Notes under the pieces: model-generated
Seen by the model: only the letters and a program-made list of their open reading frames with translations
Database searches by the model: none
What the model was told of the DNA's origin: nothing
Position numbers and translations under genes: made by a program
Shown: piece after piece, positions 1 to 6,854 of the stretch
Numbering within the stretch: the first letter of the stretch is position 1
Layout: each line of letters begins with the position of its first letter
Assembly: GCA_900767005.1 (NCBI GenBank)
Contig: CAAFXL010000328.1
Span: 1 to 8,613, forward strand
Direction of reading: 5' to 3'
Length of the DNA stretch: 8,613 bases
Origin: an uncultured Ruminobacter sp.
GTDB taxonomy: Bacteria > Pseudomonadota > Gammaproteobacteria > Enterobacterales > Succinivibrionaceae

Positions 1-128
1 CTAACGGAATGATGTTAATGCCTCCATGTGCGTTCTTCTTAATCGGTTTATTAATTTGGGCTACAAACCAACATTATAAGACCTTCCAGAAGCCAGAATA
101 CGATACTACCCGTGGAGATGCTTCATAA
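1..128 (+). CDS. nqrD: NqrD, Na+-translocating NADH:quinone oxidoreductase subunit D (C-terminal 41 residues only)
   Basis: This is the 3' end of a gene that begins before the window; the reading frame is set by codons starting at position 3, with TAA at 126-128. The visible peptide starts NGMMLMPPCAFFLIGLLIWA, a hydrophobic helix matching the last transmembrane segment of NqrD, followed by a polar tail ending in RGDAS. NqrD is an integral inner-membrane subunit of the sodium pump and, with NqrE, holds the intramembrane iron centre; its cysteine ligands lie upstream of the window. The tail after the last helix looks about ten residues longer than I recall for Vibrio NqrD. The stop codon overlaps the nqrE start by one base (TAATG), which suggests translational coupling. 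The call rests on sequence resemblance plus the nqrE/nqrF neighbours. Confidence 0.9.
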   Translation, partial: NGMMLMPPCAFFLIGLLIWATNQHYKTFQKPEYDTTRGDAS

Positions 129-724
129 TGGAACATTATATTAGTTTATTTGTAAAGTCGGTTTTTATTGAAAACTTGGCTTTAGCATTCTTCCTAGGAA
201 TGTGTACCTTCTTAGCAGTTTCAAAGAAGGTAAAGACCGCGATTGGTTTAGGTATTGCTGTTGTTGTAGTACAGATTATTGCAGTTCCTGCAAACAATCT
301 TGTTAATGAATATATCTTAAAACCTAGCGTTATCAATCAAGGTACTGATTTAACTTTCTTAGGCTTTATCACTTATATCGGTGTTATTGCGGCGATCGTT
401 CAAATCCTTGAAATGTTCCTTGATAAGTATGTACCAAGCTTATATGCAGCATTAGGTATTTTCTTACCATTAATCACAGTTAACTGTGCAATTTTTGGTG
501 GTGTATCTTTCATGGTTCAACGTGAATACAACTTTGGCGAATCAGTAGTTTATGCATTTGGTTCAGGTTTATCTTGGGCGATTGCATTAGTTCTTCTTGC
601 TGCGATTCGTGAAAAGCTTAAGTATGCTCACTTACCAGCTGGATTAAATGGCCTTGGTATTGTATTTATCACTGCAGGACTTATTGCTCTTGGCTTTATG
701 TCCTTCTCTGGTATTCAGTTATAA
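128..724 (+). CDS. nqrE: NqrE, Na+-translocating NADH:quinone oxidoreductase subunit E
   Basis: NqrE is an integral inner-membrane subunit of the Na+-NQR complex, which oxidises NADH, reduces ubiquinone and exports sodium. The protein is 198 residues, the usual family length, and opens MEHYISLFVKSVFIEN, typical of NqrE. About six hydrophobic segments are visible. Cys26 (in FFLGMC) and Cys120 (in LITVNCAIFGG) sit exactly where Vibrio NqrE has its ligands for the intramembrane Fe centre shared with NqrD. The ATG at 128 overlaps the nqrD stop by one base and is preceded inside nqrD by GGAGA at 114-118, spacing 9 nt, which supports this start. nqrF follows after a 9-nt gap. Nothing in the protein looks truncated or unusual. 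Confidence 0.98.
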   Translation: MEHYISLFVKSVFIENLALAFFLGMCTFLAVSKKVKTAIGLGIAVVVVQIIAVPANNLVNEYILKPSVINQGTDLTFLGFITYIGVIAAIVQILEMFLDKYVPSLYAALGIFLPLITVNCAIFGGVSFMVQREYNFGESVVYAFGSGLSWAIALVLLAAIREKLKYAHLPAGLNGLGIVFITAGLIALGFMSFSGIQL

Positions 725-733
725 GAGGTGGCC

Positions 734-1984
734 ATGGATTTTAGCATAATATTTTATGGCGTAGCATTCTTTGCAGTAATTGTATTAATTCTAGTTATTG
801 CAATCTTAATTGCTAAGCACTTTATGGTTAATAGCGGTGACGTAACCATAGGTGTGAATGGAGATCCTGAAAAGTCTCTAAAGGTTCCTGCTGGTGATAA
901 GCTACTAGGTACCTTAGCTGGTCAAGGTATCTTTATTCCATCAGCTTGTGGCGGTGGTGGTGCTTGTGGTCAGTGCCGTTGTAAGGTTTTAAAGGGTGGT
1001 GGCGATGTTCTACCAACTGAATTAGGTCATTTAACTAAGCGTGAAGTTAGAGAAGGCTGGCGTTTAGCATGTCAAGTTGCAGTAAGACAAGACATGGAAA
1101 TTGAAATCCCTGCTTCAGTGTTTGGCGTTAAGAAATGGCAGTGTACTGTTATTTCTAACGATAACAAAGCTACTTTCATTAAGGAATTACGTTTAGCAAT
1201 TCCTGATGGTGAAGAAGTTCCATTTAGAGCAGGTGGTTATATTCAGATTGAAGCTGAACCTCACACTGTTGCTTATAAGGACTTTGATGTACCTGAAAAG
1301 TATCGTGAAGATTGGAATAAGTTCCATCTATTTGATATTGTTTCAAAGGTTGATACTCACATTTTAAGAGCATACTCTATGGCTTCTTATCCAGAAGAAA
1401 AGGGCTTAATTATGCTTAACGTGAGAATTGCAACTCCTCCTATTGATCGTGCTACTTGTGCTCCAAAGGCTGGTATTCCAACTGGTCAAATGTCTTCTTA
1501 CATTTGGTCATTAAAGCCTGGTGATAAAGTTACAATTTCAGGTCCATTTGGTGAATTCTTTGCTAAAGACACCGATGCTGAAATGGTATTTATCGGTGGT
1601 GGTGCTGGTATGGCTCCAATGCGTTCACATATCTTCGATCAGCTTAAGAGACTTAATTCTAAGCGTAAGATTAGCTTCTGGTATGGTGCAAGATCATTAA
1701 GAGAAATGTTCTACCAGGATGAATTTGATCAGTTAGCAAAAGATCATCCAAACTTCACATGGCATGTTGCTTTAAGTGACCCATTACCTGAAGATAATTG
1801 GACTGGTTACACTGGATTTATTCACAACGTACTTTATGAAAACTATCTAAAGAATCATAAGGCTCCTGAAGATTGTGAATTCTATATGTGTGGACCTCCA
1901 CCAATGACTAGAGCAGTTATTAACATGCTTCACGATTTAGGTGTTGAAGATGAAAATATCCTACTTGATAACTTTGGTGGTTAA
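734..1984 (+). CDS. nqrF: NqrF, NADH-oxidising flavoprotein / [2Fe-2S] subunit of Na+-NQR
   Basis: NqrF is the electron entry subunit: it takes hydride from NADH onto FAD and passes electrons through a [2Fe-2S] cluster toward the NqrD/NqrE iron. I use the ATG at 734 (416 residues) because AGAGGT at 724-729 is a good Shine-Dalgarno for it; an in-frame GTG at 728 lies inside that site. Domains in order: an N-terminal membrane helix (about 4-27); a ferredoxin domain with Cys72, Cys78, Cys81 and Cys113 (ACGGGGACGQC, then LAC); a flavin domain with RAYSMASY at 212-219; and an NADH domain with GGGAGMAPMRS at 288-298 and CGPPPM at 386-391. The end ILLDNFGG is typical. Compared with Vibrio NqrF (408 residues) there are about two extra N-terminal residues and a six-residue longer loop near 237-250 that includes Cys242. 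It is the last gene of the operon; apbE and nqrM are not next to it. Confidence 0.98.
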   Translation: MDFSIIFYGVAFFAVIVLILVIAILIAKHFMVNSGDVTIGVNGDPEKSLKVPAGDKLLGTLAGQGIFIPSACGGGGACGQCRCKVLKGGGDVLPTELGHLTKREVREGWRLACQVAVRQDMEIEIPASVFGVKKWQCTVISNDNKATFIKELRLAIPDGEEVPFRAGGYIQIEAEPHTVAYKDFDVPEKYREDWNKFHLFDIVSKVDTHILRAYSMASYPEEKGLIMLNVRIATPPIDRATCAPKAGIPTGQMSSYIWSLKPGDKVTISGPFGEFFAKDTDAEMVFIGGGAGMAPMRSHIFDQLKRLNSKRKISFWYGARSLREMFYQDEFDQLAKDHPNFTWHVALSDPLPEDNWTGYTGFIHNVLYENYLKNHKAPEDCEFYMCGPPPMTRAVINMLHDLGVEDENILLDNFGG

Positions 1985-2005
1985 TCAGTAGATAACAGAT
2001 AAATT

Positions 2006-2034
2006 AAGGGTACTTTTTAAAGTGCCCTTTTTTT
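2006..2034 (+). terminator. Intrinsic terminator of the nqr operon
   Basis: AAGGGTACTTT (2006-2016) pairs with AAAGTGCCCTT (2019-2029), with one G-U wobble. The inner pairs must open to leave a usable loop. A run of seven T residues (2028-2034) follows directly, 22 nt after the nqrF stop codon. This is a classical Rho-independent terminator and marks nqrF as the last gene of the transcript. Confidence 0.92.
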
Positions 2035-2208
2035 ATGGTTGGTATTTAGAGTAGGTAATTTGGTAAAGAGTTTAGTACCTTATTATTAGAGAAGCTAGTA
2101 ATAACGGTAGTAGTAGAGGATTATTAATGGTATTTAGATTAGAGTATGCGAATTTTTCTTTTGATGATGGTTGTAGGGAATTTAAAGTGGAGAATAGGGA
2201 TGATTTAT
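2035..2208. other. G-rich, C-poor spacer between two convergent terminators
   Basis: This stretch separates the nqr terminator from the dapD terminator. By hand count the plus strand of 2040-2208 has about 45 G but only 6 C in 169 bases, a strong strand asymmetry not seen in the flanking genes. It contains an 11-bp direct repeat TGGTATTTAGA at 2040-2050 and 2128-2138, short GTA/TAG runs near 2107-2116, and a possible 27-codon ORF (listed separately). I see no convincing promoter and no similarity to a known element. A dapD read-through transcript on the minus strand would here be C-rich and G-poor, the composition preferred by Rho. Confidence 0.6.
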
Positions 2209-2210
2209 AA
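2127..2210 (+). CDS. Possible 27-residue small ORF, function unknown
   Basis: An ATG at 2127 opens a 27-codon frame ending in TAA at 2208-2210. The peptide starts MVFRLEYANFSFDDG and ends ENRDDL; it is polar and acidic, with no membrane helix and no family I recognise. In its favour is a well-placed Shine-Dalgarno, AGAGGA at 2115-2120, six bases before the ATG. The frame is also open upstream to a TAG at 2073-2075. Against it are its short length, the absence of a clear promoter, a position just after the nqr terminator, and an unusual base composition that by itself makes purine-rich RBS-like strings common. It could equally be a decayed gene remnant or chance. Confidence 0.2.
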   Translation: MVFRLEYANFSFDDGCREFKVENRDDL

Positions 2211-2239
2211 AAAATTCACCCCCTTAAAACATAAGGGGG
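2209..2239 (-). terminator. Intrinsic terminator of the map-glnD-dapD operon
   Basis: Read on the minus strand, CCCCCTTA, loop TGTTT, TAAGGGGG forms a perfect 8-bp stem (plus-strand arms 2219-2226 and 2232-2239). After a short TGAA spacer there is a run of six T (plus-strand A run 2209-2214). It begins 12 nt beyond the dapD stop codon. There is no T run in the other direction, so it should act only on dapD-side transcription. Confidence 0.88.
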
Positions 2240-2251
2240 AGAAAGAGTTAA

Positions 2252-3094
2252 TTAAGCTCTCATTTCTTCTTCGATAGTACGAAGTAATTCGTTACAGCCA
2301 GTCTTACCTAAAGTCTTAGCATCAACGTGCTTAACGATGATAGCAGCATATAAGCTACAATTACCTGTCTTAGATGGAAGGTTACCAGAAACAACAACTG
2401 ACCCTGGAGGAACACGACCCATATAAGTTTCACCAGTAGTTCTATCAAAAATTCTAGTTGATTTACTAATAAATACGCCCATAGAAATTACTGAACCTTC
2501 GCCTACGATTACGCCTTCAACAATTTCAGAACGAGCACCGATAAAGCAATGGTCTTCAATGATTGTAGGGTTTGCTTGTAATGGTTCAAGTACGCCACCA
2601 ATACCAACACCACCTGATAGGTGAACATGCTTACCAACTTGTGCACAAGAACCAACAGTTACCCAAGAGTCAACCATGGTTCCTTCACCAACATAACCAC
2701 CAATATTTACAAATGAAGGCATTAAAACTACATCTTTAGAAATATATGAACCCTTTCTTACGATGCTACCAGGAACTGCTCTAATTCCTTCTTGCTTGAA
2801 ACGTTCTGGAGTATAGTCAGCAAACTTTAGAGGTACTTTATCATAGTAGTTGTTACCTGGGGTTGTGATCATTTCATTTTCATTAATACGAAAATATAAT
2901 AACACAGCCTTCTTAACCCACTGGTTTACTTGCCAATCATCACCAACTTTTTGAGCTACACGAATTTCACCATTATCAAGCATTTCTACTGTTTCTAAGA
3001 TGGCAGCTTTAGTAACTGGATCTACAGTGTTTGGGGTGATTGAACTAATGCGTTCATAAGCATTTTCAATAATGTTTTGAAGTTGAGTTAACAT
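2252..3094 (-). CDS. dapD: DapD, 2,3,4,5-tetrahydropyridine-2,6-dicarboxylate N-succinyltransferase
   Basis: DapD transfers succinyl from succinyl-CoA to tetrahydrodipicolinate in the succinylase route to meso-diaminopimelate and lysine; it is a cytoplasmic trimer. The protein has 280 residues (E. coli 274). The N-terminal helical part (about 1-100, starting MLTQLQNIIENAYER) is followed by a left-handed beta-helix of hexapeptide repeats (about 105-240), with conserved blocks GTMVDSWVTVGSCAQ, HLSGGVGIGGVLEPLQANP and FIGARSEIVEG. Asp142 and Glu190 fit the catalytic pair described for mycobacterial DapD. The C-terminus ends in NELLRTIEEEMRA, a few residues longer than in E. coli. The start at 3094 lies inside the end of glnD (7-nt overlap) and has GGAG (3100-3103) five bases before the ATG. 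It is the last gene of the map-glnD-dapD operon and is followed by a strong terminator. Confidence 0.98.
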   Translation of the reverse strand: MLTQLQNIIENAYERISSITPNTVDPVTKAAILETVEMLDNGEIRVAQKVGDDWQVNQWVKKAVLLYFRINENEMITTPGNNYYDKVPLKFADYTPERFKQEGIRAVPGSIVRKGSYISKDVVLMPSFVNIGGYVGEGTMVDSWVTVGSCAQVGKHVHLSGGVGIGGVLEPLQANPTIIEDHCFIGARSEIVEGVIVGEGSVISMGVFISKSTRIFDRTTGETYMGRVPPGSVVVSGNLPSKTGNCSLYAAIIVKHVDAKTLGKTGCNELLRTIEEEMRA

Positions 3095-5733
3095 GTTATC
3101 TCCGATTGTTTAGGTTGTGAAGGGTCATTGTCTAAAGCATCAATAAGATCCTTTTTAAATGCTTCCTTCTTTTCTTCAGTTAATGGGGTCCCTGATGCAT
3201 CTGTGATTAAGAAGAAGTCATCAGCTCGCTCACCTGTGGTAGTAATCTTAGCTGCATGAGTCACTAGATTATGAGCTTGAAATACATTACCAATTTTACC
3301 TAATAAACCAGGAACATCTAAGGAAGAAATCTCTAGTGAAGTTCCTTTCTTATCCTTGTCATGTAGGAAAGTAACTACGGTTGGATGCTTAAACTGTTTT
3401 AGCTTTAATGGTAGTGGTTTATTCTTTGGTGGAATATAAACATCAGAAATTAGAGCTTTAGTTAAGCCTTTTCTAATTGTTCCTAATCGTTCAAAGGAAA
3501 CCGGAGTACCATTTCTTTCCATAAAAGTAAAGGTATCTAGGGCGTAGTTATTATTTGTATTAGAAATTAATGATGATAAAACATTTAAGTTTTTATCACA
3601 TAAAACTGCTGTTACTTTAGCAAATAAACATGGCATGTCTTTAGTATAAATAAAGAGTTCAGTGCCTTGGGAAGCTTGATTCTGAGCAAAAAGAATTAGT
3701 GGTGAATCACTTCCTTGATGGCTGATAATATTTTGGGTATGCCAAGCAATTTGTTCAGCTGAGTAACGAATAAAATATTCAAGTTTAAAATTACCCCAAA
3801 CTTTAAAGATTTCAATTGGACCAATGCCAATTTTTATTAGAAGTTCAAGGGCACGTTGTTGGTTTTCTCTTACGTGTAATCTTAAATCTGGAGGGTTTTC
3901 AAGGCCTCTTCTTAGAGCATCACGAGTTAAGAAATAAAGACTTCTAAATAGTGAGTCTTTATAATCATTCCATTCAGTATCATTAGTTGCACAAATATCT
4001 GCAACTGTTAAACAATATAAATAGTTTAAGAAAGTTTCATCACCAATCTTTTTAGCAAATTCATTTACTACTTCTGGATCTGATATATCACGGCGCTGGG
4101 CAACCATTGACATATAAAGGTGATTGCGTACTACCCAACCAACCAATCTACTTTCATAGCGGTTATAGCCATGAAGTTGGCAAAAATGAATAGCATCAGG
4201 GGCAGCAAGTTCTGCGTGATGGCCATTTCTTCCTTTAGCAATATCATGAAAAATCGCAGCGATAAATAAAAGTTCTGGCTTTTCAATCTGAGAATAAATT
4301 TGGCGATAAAGCGAGAAATTATGTTGCTTTTGTGTTGTGAATGCATAGATATTTTTAAGCACTCTCATGGTATGTTCATCAACAGTATATGTATGGAACA
4401 TATCAAATTGCATTAACCCTAAAATTTGCTGCCAATGCGGCATATAAAGAGCAATTATATGGTGCTTATGCATTAGAGGAAGAGAAACCTGTAAAGATCG
4501 AGGATTTGTGATAATTTCCTTAAAAATCTTACGGCATTCTTCTTTTTCATCTAGGTAATAGTTAATGCTACGACGAGCATTTCTTAAAAGCCTTATACAC
4601 TCAACATAAATTCCGGTAATTTTGGTTTCGTTTGCTAAAATTAAAAATAGTTCAAGAATGGTTTGAGGGCGTTTAATAAAGATTTCTTTATCAATAACAT
4701 CAATTAATGAGCCACGAATAATAAAGTAGGCATTATAGATTTTACCTAGTTTTACTCGTTGTGGAAAAATTCTTTCCTCAAGAAGCTGCATAACGATTTC
4801 ATTTAGTTCGCGCACTCGTTGCATAGTTTGATAAAATCTTCTCATTAAAGATTCTACGGCACTATTACCATTTCCTTCATAACCAAGAAGGTTAGCAACT
4901 TTTAATTGTCTATCAAAAGTTAAACGATTATCAGGTCGATTAATTGAGATATGTAGAGCAAATCTTACTCGCCATAAAAAATCTTGGCAGTCTTGAATTT
5001 CAATATATTCAAGTTTAGTTAAAAGATTTTGCCCAATCATATCTTTTAAGGTTTTAGTCCCAAATTTTTTATGAGAAATCCAAAGTAAAGTTTGGATATC
5101 ACGTAGTCCACCAGGATTATTCTTAATATCTGGTTCAAGACTAAAAGCGGTATCTTTATAGGAACGATGACGATCATTTTGTTCATCGTTTTTAGCGTTA
5201 TAAAAGTTATCTGATGGCCAAAAGTCTTCAGATTCTACAATTTTATAAAGTTTTTTATAAGTTTCTTCATTACCAATAATTAGACGAGACTCTAAAAGGT
5301 TAGTTGCAATTGTAACATCCTTTGAGCCTTCGTCTAGACATTCATCGATAGTACGAACTGATTGCCCTAACTCAAGTTTTAAATCCCAAACTAGGGAGGT
5401 AAAGTTTGAGATAATATTGCTTAAGTTTTCATCGATAGGGCTATCTTTTAAAAAAAGAATATCGATATCTGAATAGGGCTGAAGGTCTCCGCGACCATAA
5501 CCACCAACGGCAATTAAGGCAAGATCCTCATATTGATTAAAATTTAGCTCCACCCAAAGTCTTTTAAGTAATTCATCAATAAAATTAGTTCTTTCAACGA
5601 CTAATTCATTAACGCTTTCACCTTCGGAAAAAGCTTTAATCATCGCTTGCAGCTGATTTGATAGAGCTAATCTACCATTTTCAACATTAATGGGATCTTT
5701 TGGGAGAAATTGAGTCATACTATCAGTCATCAT
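3088..5733 (-). CDS. glnD: GlnD, bifunctional uridylyltransferase / uridylyl-removing enzyme for PII
   Basis: GlnD is the cytoplasmic glutamine sensor: it uridylylates PII (GlnB/GlnK) when glutamine is low and removes UMP when it is high, setting glutamine synthetase activity and Ntr gene expression. The protein has 881 residues (E. coli 890). Domains in order: a nucleotidyltransferase domain with GGYGRGDLQPYSDIDI at 77-92 (metal ligands Asp89 and Asp91); the GlnD-typical linker motif EPDIKNNPGGLRDIQ at 200-214; an HD hydrolase domain (about 450-575) with His454 and HDIAKG at 496-501 followed by HH at 505-506; and two ACT domains, about 692-763 and 799-867. All active-site motifs are intact, so both activities are expected. 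The ATG at 5733 lies 5 nt after the map stop. There is no strong Shine-Dalgarno, so coupling to map is likely; ATGs at 5730 and 5718 are alternatives. Its first five lysines are all AAA, unlike the AAG-dominated rpsB and tsf. Confidence 0.98.
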   Translation of the reverse strand: MMTDSMTQFLPKDPINVENGRLALSNQLQAMIKAFSEGESVNELVVERTNFIDELLKRLWVELNFNQYEDLALIAVGGYGRGDLQPYSDIDILFLKDSPIDENLSNIISNFTSLVWDLKLELGQSVRTIDECLDEGSKDVTIATNLLESRLIIGNEETYKKLYKIVESEDFWPSDNFYNAKNDEQNDRHRSYKDTAFSLEPDIKNNPGGLRDIQTLLWISHKKFGTKTLKDMIGQNLLTKLEYIEIQDCQDFLWRVRFALHISINRPDNRLTFDRQLKVANLLGYEGNGNSAVESLMRRFYQTMQRVRELNEIVMQLLEERIFPQRVKLGKIYNAYFIIRGSLIDVIDKEIFIKRPQTILELFLILANETKITGIYVECIRLLRNARRSINYYLDEKEECRKIFKEIITNPRSLQVSLPLMHKHHIIALYMPHWQQILGLMQFDMFHTYTVDEHTMRVLKNIYAFTTQKQHNFSLYRQIYSQIEKPELLFIAAIFHDIAKGRNGHHAELAAPDAIHFCQLHGYNRYESRLVGWVVRNHLYMSMVAQRRDISDPEVVNEFAKKIGDETFLNYLYCLTVADICATNDTEWNDYKDSLFRSLYFLTRDALRRGLENPPDLRLHVRENQQRALELLIKIGIGPIEIFKVWGNFKLEYFIRYSAEQIAWHTQNIISHQGSDSPLILFAQNQASQGTELFIYTKDMPCLFAKVTAVLCDKNLNVLSSLISNTNNNYALDTFTFMERNGTPVSFERLGTIRKGLTKALISDVYIPPKNKPLPLKLKQFKHPTVVTFLHDKDKKGTSLEISSLDVPGLLGKIGNVFQAHNLVTHAAKITTTGERADDFFLITDASGTPLTEEKKEAFKKDLIDALDNDPSQPKQSEITC

Positions 5734-5738
5734 GATGG

Positions 5739-6533
5739 TTAGTTTCTTGGGTTCTTAATGTAGCGATCAAATTGTTCATCAGAACGAAGAGTTAAAACTT
5801 CGCAACCATCTTCGGTAATTAATAAAGTATGTTCAAACTGAGCTGATGGTTGTTTATCAGCAGTAGTAACTGTCCAACCATCTTTATGATTAACTTTACA
5901 CTTATAAGTGCCTGCATTAATCATTGGTTCAATAGTAAAGGTCATACCAGGTTCTAAAATTAAATTTGAACCATTTTTATAGTGTAATACTGCAGGATCT
6001 TCGTGGAAACCTTTACCAATACCATGACCACAATAATCACGAACAATCGAGAAATTGGTATTAGCAACTAACTTACTAATGGTTTCACCAACGATAGTTA
6101 AGTTTTTACCAGGACCTACTGCTCTAATAGCTGCATATAATGAATCTTGAGCACATTTAATAAGGTCAAGGTTTCTAGGAGTAGTTTCACCAACGACAAA
6201 CATCATGTTGGTATCACCATGGTAACCATCTTTAATCACGGTTACATCAATATTAACAATATCACCATTATGTAATTTTTTAACTGTTGGAATACCGTGA
6301 CAAACAACTTCATTAATTGAAATACAAGTAGCTCTAGGATAACCATGATAACCAAGGCATGCACTAATAGCATGTTGGGTGTTTTCGATATAATCAAGCA
6401 TGATGTTATCAAGTTCTAAAGTAGTAATACCAGCAACTACATGAGGTTTAATCATTTCTAGAACATCGGCAGCAAGTTTGCCTGCGATACGCATCTTTTC
6501 AATTTCTTCTGGAGTTTTAATTGTTACGTTCAT
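5739..6533 (-). CDS. map: Type I methionine aminopeptidase
   Basis: This cytoplasmic metalloenzyme removes the initiator methionine from new proteins. The protein has 264 residues, the same length as E. coli MetAP, and is a single pita-bread domain without an N-terminal extension (type Ia). The five metal ligands are visible: Asp96 (NIDV), Asp107 (HGDT), His170 (CGHGIG), Glu202 (FTIEP) and Glu234 (FEHT). The active-site histidines His79 (CHGIP) and His177 (FHED) are also present. A one-residue deletion just before PGMTFTIEP relative to E. coli is harmless loop variation. The ATG at 6533 is preceded by AAGGA (6543-6547) nine bases upstream. It is the first gene of the map-glnD-dapD operon and is divergent from rpsB, the arrangement known in E. 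coli. Confidence 0.98.
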   Translation of the reverse strand: MNVTIKTPEEIEKMRIAGKLAADVLEMIKPHVVAGITTLELDNIMLDYIENTQHAISACLGYHGYPRATCISINEVVCHGIPTVKKLHNGDIVNIDVTVIKDGYHGDTNMMFVVGETTPRNLDLIKCAQDSLYAAIRAVGPGKNLTIVGETISKLVANTNFSIVRDYCGHGIGKGFHEDPAVLHYKNGSNLILEPGMTFTIEPMINAGTYKCKVNHKDGWTVTTADKQPSAQFEHTLLITEDGCEVLTLRSDEQFDRYIKNPRN

Positions 6534-6569
6534 TTATAAATTTCCTTAAATAAAAAAATAAACAGCCTA

Positions 6570-6578
6570 ATTATATCA
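6570..6578 (-). promoter_or_regulatory. Extended -10 promoter for map-glnD-dapD
   Basis: On the minus strand this reads TGATATAAT, a perfect extended -10 element (TGn plus TATAAT). Transcription would start near 6562-6564, about 30 nt upstream of the map ATG. The hexamer at the usual -35 distance (TAATTT) is poor, which is common for extended -10 promoters. It is the only strong candidate I see for the operon. Confidence 0.65.
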
Positions 6579-6820
6579 CTTATCTAAGGGTAAAATTAAA
6601 ATTTAGGTGTATTTTAATATGTTGCATTATTTTAGGGCAAAATCGCTTTTTGATGCATAAAAATAGAAATTAGCACTAAATTGGTGCAAATTTAAAGATT
6701 TATCTGCTCTAAAATAGGACATTAAACGTCATAAATAACCTTATGCAAAAAATGGGCACAGCTTAAAATTTTTTGTAAAACTCTATAAAATTTTTCAAGC
6801 TTATTAATTCATAATATTTA
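6579..6820. other. AT-rich divergent intergenic region with dyads
   Basis: This stretch between the map and rpsB promoters has no credible ORF. It contains an imperfect palindrome at 6667-6693 (arms AAATTAGCAC and GTGCAAATTT, 9 of 10 paired, 7-nt loop). It also holds a looser inverted repeat, TATTTTAGGGCA (6628-6639) against TGCTCTAAAATA (6705-6716), and three GNTGCA motifs at exact 31-bp spacing (6621, 6652, 6683). The A/T-rich segment at 6790-6820 lies just upstream of the rpsB -35 box, where an UP element for the RNA polymerase alpha subunit would be expected. Regulatory function is inferred from position only. Confidence 0.5.
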
Positions 6821-6849
6821 TTGAAGACTTTTATATAACTGTGTATAAT
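6821..6849 (+). promoter_or_regulatory. Sigma70 promoter of rpsB-tsf
   Basis: TTGAAG (6821-6826) and a perfect TATAAT (6844-6849) are separated by the ideal 17 bases. The predicted start of transcription is near 6856, giving a leader of about 149 nt before the rpsB ATG. The upstream A/T-rich sequence could serve as an UP element. This fits the strong expression expected of a ribosomal protein operon. Confidence 0.85.
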
Positions 6850-6854
6850 TTGCA

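Noticed and set aside
136..336. Minus-strand open frame inside nqrE, 66 codons
   Set aside because: It is fully inside a clear NqrE coding region and has no recognisable protein features.
728..733. GTG at 728 as the nqrF start
   Set aside because: It lies within the Shine-Dalgarno AGAGGTG; the ATG at 734 has better spacing and gives the expected N-terminus.
4131..4346. Minus-strand open frame inside glnD in another frame, 71 codons
   Set aside because: It overlaps the conserved HD domain of GlnD in a different frame; composition alone explains it.
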